Shown: positions 7,443 to 16,748 of the stretch, piece after piece
Position numbering within the stretch: position 1 is the first letter of the stretch
Layout: each line of letters starts with the position of its first letter
Assembly (NCBI GenBank): GCA_038561985.1
Contig: CP073276.1
Span: 1,984,001-2,048,000, forward strand
Source of the DNA: Petrimonas sulfuriphila
GTDB lineage: Bacteria; Bacteroidota; Bacteroidia; Bacteroidales; Dysgonomonadaceae
Reading direction: 5' to 3'
DNA length: 64,000 nt
The notes under the pieces: generated by a model
Seen by the model: only the letters and a program-made list of their open reading frames with translations
Databases searched by the model: none
What the model was told of the DNA's origin: nothing
Position numbers and translations under genes: made by a program

Positions 7443-9296
7443 TCAACTTGGACTGTTTGTCTGCCCCTCTGCCACAATCACTTCTTTCGGACCCAGCTTC
7501 AGTGTTTTGCCAAAAGACACTGTTTTTCCCGAGATCACATCTTTTCCACTTGTTTTGTTTTGAATTGACTCTCCGTAACGGTCGAGATTTATTTCCACAT
7601 CATTCGAGGTCCCGTTCATGAACACCAGTATGCTTTCATCGCCAAGATAACGCTCATAAACGTAAACACCTTTTTGGAGCACGTAATGTTTCATCTTGCC
7701 TTTGGCAATGACCTTGTTGCCGCGACGCCAGTGAAGTAGCTTGCTGAGAAAGTCGAATGCTTTGTTCTGGAGAGTGTCGCGTCCCTCTCGGGTAAAATGG
7801 TCCGATTTATCACCGAGCCATCCGCCCGGCATATCGCGACGGATATCTCCGTCACTGAGGCTTTTGTTACCGTTCATCAGCAGTTCGGTGCCGTAGTAGA
7901 TCTGCGGTGTGCCGGGCATGGTGAGCAGGAACGTGATTGCTTGCTTCCAGCCGGAGAGATTCTCTGGATACTTTTTCAGGAAGCGGTCGGTATCGTGGTT
8001 GTCTAGGAACCGCAGCACGTTGTAGATATCCGGATAGATAAAGTCGTAGGTCATGTGGTCGTAGATACCGTGCAGCCCCCCATTCCATTCGGTAGTCTCT
8101 TCAACGAAGGCTGTGTGCGACAGTCCCATAAAGCGGAAGTCCATCACTGATTTGAGGTTTGTATTATCACGGTTGTTCAGTTTGCTGTCTTTCTGCCAGA
8201 ATGCTGTTCCGATGGGATTGTTCAGCCATGCTTCTCCCACGATATTGTAGGTCGGATATTCTTTGTAGACAGCGTTACACCAGTCGACCATCATCTCGTA
8301 GTCAGCATAAGGATAGGTATCCTGTCGGATGCCATCCACGCCGGAGTATTCGATCCACCAGATGCTGTTCTGGATGAGGTATTTTGCTACGTGGCGGTTG
8401 CGCTGGTTCAGGTCGGGCATGGAGGGCACGAACCATCCGTCCACCATCTTGCTTCTGTCGTACTCCGATGCGTAGGGATCGAAGTACATCTCCTTCATGT
8501 GGGAGGTCTGTACATACTCTCCCAGGTTATTGAACCAATCGGGTGAGGGAACTTCTTTTAACCAGGGGTGGTCGCTCCCGCAGTGGTTGAAAATCATGTC
8601 CATCACTACCTTCATCCCTTTGTCATGGGCATCGCTGATTAGCTGACGATACTCCTCGTTGGTGCCGAAACGAGGATCCACCCGGTAGTAGTCGGTGGTG
8701 GCATATCCGTGGTAGGAACCACCCTCCATGTCATTCTCCAGCACCGGGTTGAGCCATATCGCGGTGACTCCCAGGTCGGAGAGGTATCCCAGGCGATCGG
8801 AGATCCCCTTGATGTCACCGCCGTGTCGGGCGTTGGGGTCGTTGCGGTCCACCTTGTATTCGGTGCGCATCGGTATCTGGTCGTTCGTGGGATCGCCGTT
8901 GGCAAAACGGTCCGGCATAATCAGATAGAGCACATCTGATGGGCCGAAACTTTCAATAGCCATACGTTGCGGATCGCGTGGTTTCAGTTCGTAGTTGTAC
9001 GTGATCTTCTTTTTTCCTTCGGTAAAAACGATTTCGAACTTTTGCGGAGCACTGTCAGAAATATCTAAGTACAAAATCTGATAGTTGGGGTTTTCAAGCG
9101 TTACCGCCTCTTTCAGGTATACATCTTTTGCCGTAACCGAAACCTTATATGAGGCGATATCCTTGCCCGAAATCATCAGTTGTAGCTCTGGCTCCTGCAA
9201 GCCGGACCACCAGGAGGCGGGTTCGACCTTTATTTGTTGCGCCTGAAGCACGAGCGACGCGAAAAAGGTAAGAAAGGTGAAAATTCTTTTTTTCAT
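7443..9296 (-). CDS. susA: SusA-like neopullulanase/alpha-amylase (GH13), periplasmic
   Basis: A 617-residue GH13 enzyme, the same length as the Bacteroides SusA neopullulanase, which degrades imported malto-oligosaccharides in the periplasm. It has a type I signal peptide (cleavage near LVLQAQ, residue 20), an N-terminal immunoglobulin-like domain to about residue 105, then the barrel beginning at VLYLIMPDRFANGD. Catalytic residues are in place: DGIRQDTYPY (nucleophile Asp326), IVGEAWL (acid/base Glu355) and FLDNHDTDRF (Asp435). MDMIFNHCG is conserved region I. It follows the SusE/F-like gene after a 71-bp gap containing a strong hairpin, and is followed 26 bp on by the second GH13 gene. Confidence 0.9.
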   Translation of the reverse strand: MKKRIFTFLTFFASLVLQAQQIKVEPASWWSGLQEPELQLMISGKDIASYKVSVTAKDVYLKEAVTLENPNYQILYLDISDSAPQKFEIVFTEGKKKITYNYELKPRDPQRMAIESFGPSDVLYLIMPDRFANGDPTNDQIPMRTEYKVDRNDPNARHGGDIKGISDRLGYLSDLGVTAIWLNPVLENDMEGGSYHGYATTDYYRVDPRFGTNEEYRQLISDAHDKGMKVVMDMIFNHCGSDHPWLKEVPSPDWFNNLGEYVQTSHMKEMYFDPYASEYDRSKMVDGWFVPSMPDLNQRNRHVAKYLIQNSIWWIEYSGVDGIRQDTYPYADYEMMVDWCNAVYKEYPTYNIVGEAWLNNPIGTAFWQKDSKLNNRDNTNLKSVMDFRFMGLSHTAFVEETTEWNGGLHGIYDHMTYDFIYPDIYNVLRFLDNHDTDRFLKKYPENLSGWKQAITFLLTMPGTPQIYYGTELLMNGNKSLSDGDIRRDMPGGWLGDKSDHFTREGRDTLQNKAFDFLSKLLHWRRGNKVIAKGKMKHYVLQKGVYVYERYLGDESILVFMNGTSNDVEINLDRYGESIQNKTSGKDVISGKTVSFGKTLKLGPKEVIVAEGQTNSPS

Positions 9297-9312
9297 TGCA
9301 TGAGATAAGCTG

Positions 9313-9351
9313 AAAAGCCTGAGGCTGTTCTGATGAGAGCCTCAGACTTTT
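9313..9351 (-). promoter_or_regulatory. Intra-operon hairpin between the SusE/F-like gene and susA
   Basis: A 14-bp inverted repeat with one mismatch (AAAAGCCTGAGGCT and AGCCTCAGACTTTT) with an 11-nt loop fills the gap between the SusE/F-like stop and the susA start. Read on the minus strand it ends in CTTTTC. It could be a leaky terminator or a processing and stability element that lowers the enzyme genes relative to susC/susD. Confidence 0.6.
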
Positions 9352-9367
9352 CGGCAGTTAGTTATTA

Positions 9368-10807
9368 TTACTTGATTGACCCTGTGTTGTCGTCAAAATG
9401 CAACGTGGCCACCTGGCCGGCTGTAACTGCAACTGCTGCTTGATCACCGCCATCATTTCGGTATTCGATCGTTGTGTTATAAACATTAAATTCAGCCTGC
9501 CACCAATCGGGAATCCAGGGATGGGATACGTACATACGCAGATTGCCGCTTGTTGTTGTCGGAGGCGAAACAACGGTTCGGGTGTCCAGATTGACTGTAA
9601 ACAAGTTGGATGCTTTATCTTTGTCCCAGCCACCATAGGTGTCACCCATGCCGAAAACTTTCACCGGGACAACAGACAATTTTTTCTCATTGTTACGCAA
9701 ATCAAGCACGATAGTGTAAATCCCCGTCTCGGCGATTGACATGTTGCCGCCACTTTCGGTAACTGCAATGCCATTGGAATCGAAAGAAGTAATTTCTCCA
9801 AATCCAAGATTGGTATTTCCCCAGTTGGCATTGGATAGTTTGAATCCTTTTCCCGCCTCAAGGGAGAGAATCTTCCAGTATAAACCCTCATTTCCCCCTG
9901 CCACTTTGTGCATCTCTGCCGCTGCCTTGGTGCCGGGAGTATCCCATCCGTATGAGGTGGCATCGCCCACCAGATACATTTTTTCCGGATATTCCGGCGG
10001 GACAACCGCTTCACCGATGATGTCGAAGGAGGCATTGTAGGCACGGCTCCTTAAGTCGTACTGGATGGTGAATTCAAACTCACCACCTACTTCAGTGGTG
10101 AAGTCGGAGCCTCCGGGCCTTACCTGGCTCATTGCATTTTCGATTAGCGGTGCTTGCGATGTGCCGAAGTTGCCCAAGTCAGTAAATAACTTAGCTTTTC
10201 CGCCTTCTTTATTGATTTCTTGTCCCCAGCCTCCGCTGTACCTGAATTTATAACCGCCAGGTGTCATGTTAAGCTTGCCTTTCCAAGTGATGGTCAACTT
10301 GTCATCGAACGAAGGAGCACTTAATGCTGTTTCTCCATCCCAGCCTTTTGGGGTGGCAGCACCAATTACACCATAATTTACGGGCAGGATGTTTATTTCC
10401 TTTAAAGCGGTATTTACAACTACGAAGTAAAAGTCGTCTTTTTCAACTTTTAAGGGAGTAGCATCTTGTGAAAGCGTATATACTGTAATATTGTCGGCTT
10501 TTTTCACTTCACCTCCATTGCCATATTTTACAACCTGATTTAAATCGGCAGCAACGGAAATAGTGAAATCTCCGTCAGCTTTTAACCAGGTATAGATTCC
10601 TACTAATTCGGGCAGTTCTGTCACGTCTCCATCGAGAGGAACTGCTTTTAAAGCCGAGGCCGGGGCCTCTCCGCTGTACACGGTGGCCGAACCGCTGATG
10701 TACACCCCTTGTTGAATGTCTTCAACAATTGTCCAATTTTCGTTGTCACTGCAATTCGCTAAAAAAGGCAGCAGCAAGAACAATAGATATTTATATAAAT
10801 GTTTCAT
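9368..10807 (-). CDS. SusE/SusF-type starch-binding outer-membrane lipoprotein
   Basis: A 479-residue surface lipoprotein, close in length to SusF, that would hold starch chains near the SusC/D transporter. The signal peptide ends in FLANCSDN (lipidated Cys19). Residues 35-145 form an N-terminal domain. Three later segments carry the W/G-rich pattern of the starch-binding modules: GAATPKGWDGET near 150, VGDATSYGWDTPG near 280, and VFGMGDTYGGWDKD near 383. Only one SusE/F-like gene is present, where Bacteroides thetaiotaomicron has two. It follows susD after 15 bp and is separated from susA by the hairpin at 9313-9351. Confidence 0.85.
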   Translation of the reverse strand: MKHLYKYLLFLLLPFLANCSDNENWTIVEDIQQGVYISGSATVYSGEAPASALKAVPLDGDVTELPELVGIYTWLKADGDFTISVAADLNQVVKYGNGGEVKKADNITVYTLSQDATPLKVEKDDFYFVVVNTALKEINILPVNYGVIGAATPKGWDGETALSAPSFDDKLTITWKGKLNMTPGGYKFRYSGGWGQEINKEGGKAKLFTDLGNFGTSQAPLIENAMSQVRPGGSDFTTEVGGEFEFTIQYDLRSRAYNASFDIIGEAVVPPEYPEKMYLVGDATSYGWDTPGTKAAAEMHKVAGGNEGLYWKILSLEAGKGFKLSNANWGNTNLGFGEITSFDSNGIAVTESGGNMSIAETGIYTIVLDLRNNEKKLSVVPVKVFGMGDTYGGWDKDKASNLFTVNLDTRTVVSPPTTTSGNLRMYVSHPWIPDWWQAEFNVYNTTIEYRNDGGDQAAVAVTAGQVATLHFDDNTGSIK

Positions 10808-10822
10808 TTCTGTTTAGTTTAT

Positions 10823-12433
10823 TTAATTGGTATATCCGGGGTTTTGGGTCAAGTTGGTGTTCAACGATAACACATCTACCGGGATAGGGAATACGGATCT
10901 GTAAGGAGCCGAAACCGGCCGGTCTGAAATGGGTTGATGAAATTTGCCGAAGCGGATTAAATCCTGACGCCTCATCCCTTCCCATGCGAATTCCAGCAAT
11001 CTTTCATCCAACAGGTTGTTAAGAGTTGCTGGCCTGGCGCCGGCCCCAGCTCTCGCTCTTACTTGCTGCAACTCGGCATCTCCGTTCTGTCCGGCTCTTA
11101 CCAACGCCTCAGACTTCATTAGCAGCACATCCGCATAGCGGAACAATACCCAGTCGTTGTGAACCAGCTGACCACCCGCCTGGGCTGTCGGATCAAATTC
11201 ATATTTAGCCAACCGGGCACCAGCGGTTTTCTCGTTGGTACTTCCTGATACATCAAGCGCAATGGCATCCGGCTTGTATTCCAGCTCCTTGTCTCCATCC
11301 ATCACGGGATTGCCGTCGGGTCCGTAGACCTTCCCCAGAAAATAAGTTTTCTCCATACGGGGATCAACCGCATCTTTTCTAAAGACAGCCAAAGCTTCCT
11401 TGGTTGCCGAGGCTCCGTTCCATCCATCCTGTGAATAGGCTTTAGCGTGCGCATAGTGCCTAGAACGAACAAGATACATGTTGCGGGCTTTATAGAGTAC
11501 CGGATCCATTGGGATGACGAAGATATTCTCTTTCGAACTCTCGTTGGTAATGCTAAAATTCTTCGAAAAATCGCTTTCCAATGTGTATCCCAACTCAGTA
11601 ATAGAGTCGCAATATGCAACGGTGGCCTCCCACGGCGTTTTGTTTGCTCCACCAACATTGAAAGTGGTTGTTCCGTTCGGTATGCCATTATTGTCTGTCC
11701 AATCATCATCTGCATATACTTGTGCATTTAATGCCAATTTCGCCATCAGATAGTAGGCAACCGGGCGGGTCATCCGGCCGTAAAATTCACCTTGTTTGGA
11801 ACTGTTGGCTGTTGATAAAAGCGGAATGGATGCTTCCAGTTCTTTCTTTATAAATGCAAAAACTTCCGATCGGCTCGACTGTCTTACGTCGGCTATCTGA
11901 ACAGAGGCTGTTTCAACAATGGGAACCCTTGCATAGAGATCCATCAGGTAATAGTAGTACATGGCTCTGATTGCCTTCACTTCAGCCAGGTAGACGGGAA
12001 GAAAGCTGTTTTCCGGGTCTTCCTCCACCAATGCGTTTAACTTATCGATGGATTGGTTGGTTTTACCGATCACCCGGTATAGATAGTCCCAGCTTCCTTT
12101 TACCAGGGAGTTATCGGTTTTCCAGTTATGTGTGAAAATATCTTGCCACAAACCACCATCAAACCAGTCACCACCACGTGTGGGGAGAAGCGCTTCATCG
12201 GCTGTAAAAGTGTTGAGATCGTAGATTCCCCTGTCTGTGCCGGCCAAGCCCTGGCTTCCTCCGTCTCCGCCAATTTCGGTGTAGAGGCTGGCTACGGTAT
12301 TCAGATAAATAAGCACAGGACTTTTAAATGCTTCGTTCTCGGGCATCTGATCTGCCGGATTTTCATCCAGGTTGCAGCTGAAAAGAACAAATGCAAACGA
12401 GAGTAATAAACTGTATAATATTTTATTTTTCAT
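10823..12433 (-). CDS. susD: SusD-family starch-binding lipoprotein
   Basis: A 536-residue outer-membrane lipoprotein that forms the lid of the SusC transporter and binds the incoming glycan. The type II signal peptide ends at FVLFSC (Cys20). The family's TPR-like helices are visible (AEVKAIRAMYYYYLMDLYARVPIV around residues 150-180, and RPVAYYLMAKLALNAQVY), and so is the C-terminal segment LLDERLLEFAWEGMRRQDLIRFGKF typical of SusD proteins. Length is normal. It lies 13 bp downstream of susC and the pair is certainly co-transcribed. Substrate assignment to starch comes from the two GH13 genes and the SusE/F-like gene in the same operon. Confidence 0.93.
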   Translation of the reverse strand: MKNKILYSLLLSFAFVLFSCNLDENPADQMPENEAFKSPVLIYLNTVASLYTEIGGDGGSQGLAGTDRGIYDLNTFTADEALLPTRGGDWFDGGLWQDIFTHNWKTDNSLVKGSWDYLYRVIGKTNQSIDKLNALVEEDPENSFLPVYLAEVKAIRAMYYYYLMDLYARVPIVETASVQIADVRQSSRSEVFAFIKKELEASIPLLSTANSSKQGEFYGRMTRPVAYYLMAKLALNAQVYADDDWTDNNGIPNGTTTFNVGGANKTPWEATVAYCDSITELGYTLESDFSKNFSITNESSKENIFVIPMDPVLYKARNMYLVRSRHYAHAKAYSQDGWNGASATKEALAVFRKDAVDPRMEKTYFLGKVYGPDGNPVMDGDKELEYKPDAIALDVSGSTNEKTAGARLAKYEFDPTAQAGGQLVHNDWVLFRYADVLLMKSEALVRAGQNGDAELQQVRARAGAGARPATLNNLLDERLLEFAWEGMRRQDLIRFGKFHQPISDRPVSAPYRSVFPIPVDVLSLNTNLTQNPGYTN

Positions 12434-12446
12434 AATCTCACTTCAA

Positions 12447-15437
12447 TTAAAAGTTAATACTTAAACCCAGTGAATAGGTGCGGGAAAGCGGATAGAACCT
12501 TTTGTCGTCAAGCCCCAGTTCTTCATTCACCGTGGTACTGTTTATCATTGGAGATAAACCGGAGTAGTTGGTAAATGTGTGCAAATTATTTACAGATGCA
12601 GTTAAACGTATAGAATTTACCCAATTTTTCATTTTTTCCACATTGAAGTTATAGCCCAGTGTTACATAAGCGATATGCAGGTAATCGCCTTTTTCCAGCC
12701 AATAGTCGGTTACCGTGCTGTCAAAGATTTTCTTCTCGGGAGCATCGGGCAATACATTATAGGTTGGGAATACGTTCATATTCATGTAGGATAATGATGT
12801 TCCATTGTAAATTTTATGGCCAAAAGCACCGTTCATTTGTGTTTGGATATCGAATGCCTTGTAACGGAAACTGATGTTGGTTCCCATGATCACTTTCGGC
12901 ATTGCCTGGCCGGCAAAATACCTGTCGGCTCCGTTGTTCAAATTAATAGCCGGATCCTCATCGAGGTTCAGAATGTTATAGCTATAGCTTCCTAATCCGT
13001 CGTTGATTATGCCATTTGATTTAGGTAAGTAGAAAACACCCAATGGCTGACCAACAACCTGATAAGTTACGTATGTGTTCCCACCTTGGAATCCTGCACC
13101 GTTAATTCTTGCCAGTTGCATATATTCTGCTGCATTGAGTTCTTGTCCCATGTAGGTTCCGCTTAACGATAAGAGCTTATTTTTCTGGAATGCCATGTTT
13201 CCCGATACGGTCAACTCCATATCCTCCGTTCTGAGGGGTGTAATACCTAGTGAAACTTCCAAACCGCTATTTTCCATTTCACCTAAATTAGCAAGCAATT
13301 TTGGATGCACAAAGGGAGGTACCGGTACATCGTAGTTATACAGCAAATCTTTTGTCCTGGAGTAATAATAATCGATGGTGGCTGTCAGTTTCCGGTCAAA
13401 GAAGGATGCGTCCATACCCACGTCGAACATGTCTTTGGTTTCCCACCTCAAATCGGGATTCGCATTTCTGTTATACCCGTAGGTTACTGTTGGTACTCCG
13501 TTGACACTGGTCAATCCTGAAGGCCCCATCAGCAAAAGGGAATTGTAGGCACTGATGGCATCCTGATTACCGGTACGTCCGTATCCGACTCTCCATTTAA
13601 TTTCGTTAATTTCGTTGATGTCTTTAAGGAAAGATTCCTCGCTCATTACCCACGCCAGAGACGCTGAAGGGAAAAACCCCCATTTGTTGTTCTCTCCTAA
13701 TTTCGAAGAACCGTCGAAACGCATATTTACTGTAGCAATATAGCGGTTAGCGTACATGTAGTTCACCCGACCAAGAAATGAGTTCAAACTGTATCCGTTT
13801 TTATATGAACTCACATCTCCGTACTTTACAACAGCACCGGCAGCCAGGTTGTCATAACCGAAAAAGTTAGTGTCAAATCCACGTGCGTTTGCTCCGAATC
13901 CGGTGTAATTGTAGTTTTGCCCTTCAATCAACGCTAATGCGTCTAAACGGCTGTTTTGGAACATTTTCTTGTAGTTCAGGCTTATGTTACCCATCAGGAT
14001 ATTGCTCTTATTCATTCCTCTATAGGCTTTACCTCTGCCTTCCCTTACCCCTTGTTTAATGTTGGTGGGAATGTAGTTCATGTTCTCTTTTGCATTGTAG
14101 GTATAAGACCCAAATGCGCTTAAATTCAGGTTGTCGTTGATGGCCCATGTTAACCGTCCATTTGTTGACAAATAGGCGTTGTCTTCTTTGTCGCTGATAG
14201 TTAAACGACCAAGCGGGTTGTCCACTTCGTTTGCATTCGGATCTTCCGGCCAGGTGCCATCATCGTTTTGGGTATTGGGAAAAGTGGGGTTGAAAGATGC
14301 GGCGGAATAAAACGTCTTTTGGTAGTCGTTGACATATCTGCTTTCTCTTTTTGAACCAAACATACCCAGATCAAGTTTAAGCTTGTTATCGAAGTAAAGC
14401 TGACTACCGTCAATTTTTGCAGTGTAGTTCCTCATCGAGTTATTTTTGATTATCCCTTTTTGGTCAATGACACCCAAGGATGCTCTGAAATTGGTTTCAG
14501 CTGTTCCGCCACCAAAAGAAATGCGGTGATTTTGTGTGTATCCGGTTTGGAGCATTTCTTGCATGAAGTTGGTGTTGGCGCCCTTGTCCAATGCGTTGGC
14601 GTATCCCATCGACTCCACGGCAGCTCTGTAACCGTCGGCGTTCAACATGTTGATGGTTTTGTAAACATCTTCAACGCCGAAAGTCCCGTCATAATTGATG
14701 GATTTTGTTCCGGCTTTTCCTTTTTGTGTGGTAACAACAATCACACCACTTGCTCCTCTCGAGCCGTACTGTGCTGTTTCCGAGGCGTCTTTTAAGATGG
14801 TGAAACTTTCGATGTCGGATGGAGAAAGAGCATTCAACAATGCCAGGTCGCCAAACACCCCGTCAATCACTACAAGGGGGTCATTTCCTCCTGATAACGA
14901 GGTTGTTCCGCGAATCCTGATGGCGCTTCCCGCTGTCGGGTCGCCGCCAGTCTTCTGGATATTTACTCCGGCTACTTTTCCTTTAAGGGCATCCAGCGGA
15001 TTCACGATAACCCCGGCGTTCATGTCTTCTCTTCCAACCTTTTCCACGGCACCGGATATGGTACGTGTACTTCCTGTTGCATAACCGATTACCACCACTT
15101 CATCCAGCAATTCCATGTCTTCTTGCAGGATAACTTCTATGCTGTTTCTGTTTTGAATGGCTATCGTTTGGGTTATATAACCCACATAAGAGATAACGAG
15201 TGTTCCATTACCCGGAGCCTGGATGGAAAAATTCCCGTCGTAATCCGTTACCACACCCGAGGTTGTTCCTTGTAAAAGGATACTGGCTCCGATGATCGGT
15301 TCGCCCGCAACATCTTTTACCGTTCCCCGCACATTTATCGTAGAGCCCGTTTGAGCGCTGACCGATAAAATCATTAGCATGCTCGACAACACTGTCATCA
15401 AGAACGCTTTCGTACTTTTTTTGAAATTTACATGCAT
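12447..15437 (-). CDS. susC: SusC-family TonB-dependent outer-membrane transporter
   Basis: A 996-residue beta-barrel transporter that moves oligosaccharides into the periplasm, powered by TonB. After the signal peptide (cleavage near SVSAQ, residue 29) comes the carboxypeptidase-regulatory-like domain (VRGTVKDVAGEPIIGASILLQ), then the TonB-box region EVVVIGYATGS and the plug domain with KVAGVNIQKTGGDPTAGS and the signature YGSRGASGVIVVTTQKG. The rest is barrel and ends in LGLSINF, with the C-terminal phenylalanine of outer-membrane proteins. It is the first gene of the operon; a -7 box and a LacI-type palindrome lie upstream. No susR or other regulator gene is adjacent. Confidence 0.95.
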   Translation of the reverse strand: MHVNFKKSTKAFLMTVLSSMLMILSVSAQTGSTINVRGTVKDVAGEPIIGASILLQGTTSGVVTDYDGNFSIQAPGNGTLVISYVGYITQTIAIQNRNSIEVILQEDMELLDEVVVIGYATGSTRTISGAVEKVGREDMNAGVIVNPLDALKGKVAGVNIQKTGGDPTAGSAIRIRGTTSLSGGNDPLVVIDGVFGDLALLNALSPSDIESFTILKDASETAQYGSRGASGVIVVTTQKGKAGTKSINYDGTFGVEDVYKTINMLNADGYRAAVESMGYANALDKGANTNFMQEMLQTGYTQNHRISFGGGTAETNFRASLGVIDQKGIIKNNSMRNYTAKIDGSQLYFDNKLKLDLGMFGSKRESRYVNDYQKTFYSAASFNPTFPNTQNDDGTWPEDPNANEVDNPLGRLTISDKEDNAYLSTNGRLTWAINDNLNLSAFGSYTYNAKENMNYIPTNIKQGVREGRGKAYRGMNKSNILMGNISLNYKKMFQNSRLDALALIEGQNYNYTGFGANARGFDTNFFGYDNLAAGAVVKYGDVSSYKNGYSLNSFLGRVNYMYANRYIATVNMRFDGSSKLGENNKWGFFPSASLAWVMSEESFLKDINEINEIKWRVGYGRTGNQDAISAYNSLLLMGPSGLTSVNGVPTVTYGYNRNANPDLRWETKDMFDVGMDASFFDRKLTATIDYYYSRTKDLLYNYDVPVPPFVHPKLLANLGEMENSGLEVSLGITPLRTEDMELTVSGNMAFQKNKLLSLSGTYMGQELNAAEYMQLARINGAGFQGGNTYVTYQVVGQPLGVFYLPKSNGIINDGLGSYSYNILNLDEDPAINLNNGADRYFAGQAMPKVIMGTNISFRYKAFDIQTQMNGAFGHKIYNGTSLSYMNMNVFPTYNVLPDAPEKKIFDSTVTDYWLEKGDYLHIAYVTLGYNFNVEKMKNWVNSIRLTASVNNLHTFTNYSGLSPMINSTTVNEELGLDDKRFYPLSRTYSLGLSINF

Positions 15438-15568
15438 GTTTGTTAACGTTGTAAGATTAACTGATTTATACTTTTCTACTCTCTACTTTTTTCGCAGAAT
15501 TACATTAATTATAAGTAAATGACGGCAAATGTGTTCTCATTTATTCATATTAATTTCCACTCTTGACA

Positions 15569-15576
15569 CAAAAGTA
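15569..15576 (-). promoter_or_regulatory. Candidate -7 box of the sus operon
   Basis: Reads TACTTTTG on the minus strand, matching TAnnTTTG, 131 bp upstream of the susC start. This leaves a leader of about 125 nt. The -33 element is weak at the expected spacing, as is common for activator-dependent promoters. Confidence 0.45.
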
Positions 15577-15630
15577 AGGTTAAAACAAAAAATTGCACGG
15601 ATAAAACAGTGTTTTAACTGTATTTACCTG

Positions 15631-15644
15631 TGCAAACGATTGCA
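15631..15644. promoter_or_regulatory. LacI-family-type operator palindrome upstream of susC
   Basis: TGCAAACGATTGCA is a 14-bp palindrome with one mismatched pair and a central CG, the form of LacI/MalR-family operators. It lies about 55 bp upstream of the sus -7 box, a position that suits activation or an additional promoter. No LacI-family gene is in the window, so the regulator would act from elsewhere. Confidence 0.45.
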
Positions 15645-15725
15645 TTTTTTAAGTGTAAAAAATAAACTGTCAGTAATTTACGGTTTTTGAACGAGTGCCT
15701 TATGGTAGGAAAAAGACGGAGGTTT

Positions 15726-16742
15726 TCACTTTTTGTTTTTGGATTTTTTGATCAGGTTTTTGCTTTTTCCGGAAATGGCTCTCCGTAATCCGATAAGGAA
15801 TCGTTTGCTTGGGTTGGATTTTATATAGGATTCAATATGACGTTGTTTTTTCTCTTCGAGGATCTGGTTGATCTCGATAAGAATACCTGATTCTTCCACG
15901 TCTCCGAATTCGTCGTTTATGGAAGTTCCGAAGAAACGCATGGTGGGTGACAATCCCATGTAGGCATTGATGAGCGGTGGAATGTTTAACCCGAAGCTGC
16001 GGACTTCCCGGTTCAGAACCTTGTAGTCTTCCTTGAAGTTTTTACCTTTAAACAGGTGTTTCATCTTGCCTGTATCGGTATTGGTGACAAGTTGGCTGAT
16101 TGGGGTGACTAGTTTGTCCGGGTCGGGAAAATGCAGGTGCATAAAATACAAGATCATGTTGCGGGCTTCTTTGTTATAGGTCCCGTACATGGTTACTTTT
16201 CCGAAAAAATACCTCATTGAAGGATCAATTACCGTGAGTGCGCCCAGGCCGTCCCAAAGATTATCAAGTGCAAAGATGCCTTTGCGGCTGTGTAAGGTAG
16301 ATTGATACTCGAGAGAGACGAACGATCGGCCTAATTCTACGGTGTACGGCAAGTAGTTTTGCAGGAAATCATCGGAGAAGTTTAATAAATGAGCGGTGGC
16401 GAGCATCGGCTTACCCTTCTCATCAAAATCTACTTTTTTACCCATAATGAAGCGGTATCCGCCTAGAATCTCTTCCTTTTCCGGATCCCAGACAATAAGT
16501 TGATGATACGGATGCTCCATAAGGTCGTATTTGTCGATATCGGCTTCTAGTCCGGTTCCTCCTCCATAGTGACGGAAAGCAATTTCACGTAGCCGCCCCA
16601 CTTCCCTCATGAGATTAGGCGAATCGTGGGCAGTGAAGATGTAAATTTCGTTGTTGGCCTTGTTGGTGGATCGTATTCTTTTTCCTACGGTTAGTTCGTT
16701 TTTTATGAGGGCTTTATCAATCGGATCGATGATTTTTTCCAT
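15726..16742 (-). CDS. glsB: Glycine-lipid N-acyltransferase (OlsB/GNAT-like, COG3176)
   Basis: A 338-residue acyltransferase of the OlsB/hemolysin-like GNAT family. In Bacteroides the homologue GlsB transfers a 3-hydroxy fatty acid from acyl-ACP to the amino group of glycine, making the precursor of glycine and serine-glycine lipids of the envelope. The acetyltransferase-like core spans about residues 30-235: REIAFRHYGGGTGLEADIDKYD, LIVWDPEKEEILGGYRFIMG and TVELGRSFVSLEYQ are characteristic. The C-terminal 40 residues are highly basic and probably lie against the membrane. It follows glsA by 6 bp in the same order of transcription, which strongly supports the assignment. Confidence 0.85.
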   Translation of the reverse strand: MEKIIDPIDKALIKNELTVGKRIRSTNKANNEIYIFTAHDSPNLMREVGRLREIAFRHYGGGTGLEADIDKYDLMEHPYHQLIVWDPEKEEILGGYRFIMGKKVDFDEKGKPMLATAHLLNFSDDFLQNYLPYTVELGRSFVSLEYQSTLHSRKGIFALDNLWDGLGALTVIDPSMRYFFGKVTMYGTYNKEARNMILYFMHLHFPDPDKLVTPISQLVTNTDTGKMKHLFKGKNFKEDYKVLNREVRSFGLNIPPLINAYMGLSPTMRFFGTSINDEFGDVEESGILIEINQILEEKKQRHIESYIKSNPSKRFLIGLRRAISGKSKNLIKKSKNKK

Positions 16743-16748
16743 ACTTAA

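Noticed and set aside
7417-7446. Longer start for the GH13 lipoprotein (TTG at 7446 overlapping the susA stop)
   Set aside because: The added residues precede a complete lipoprotein signal peptide that starts with ATG at 7416.
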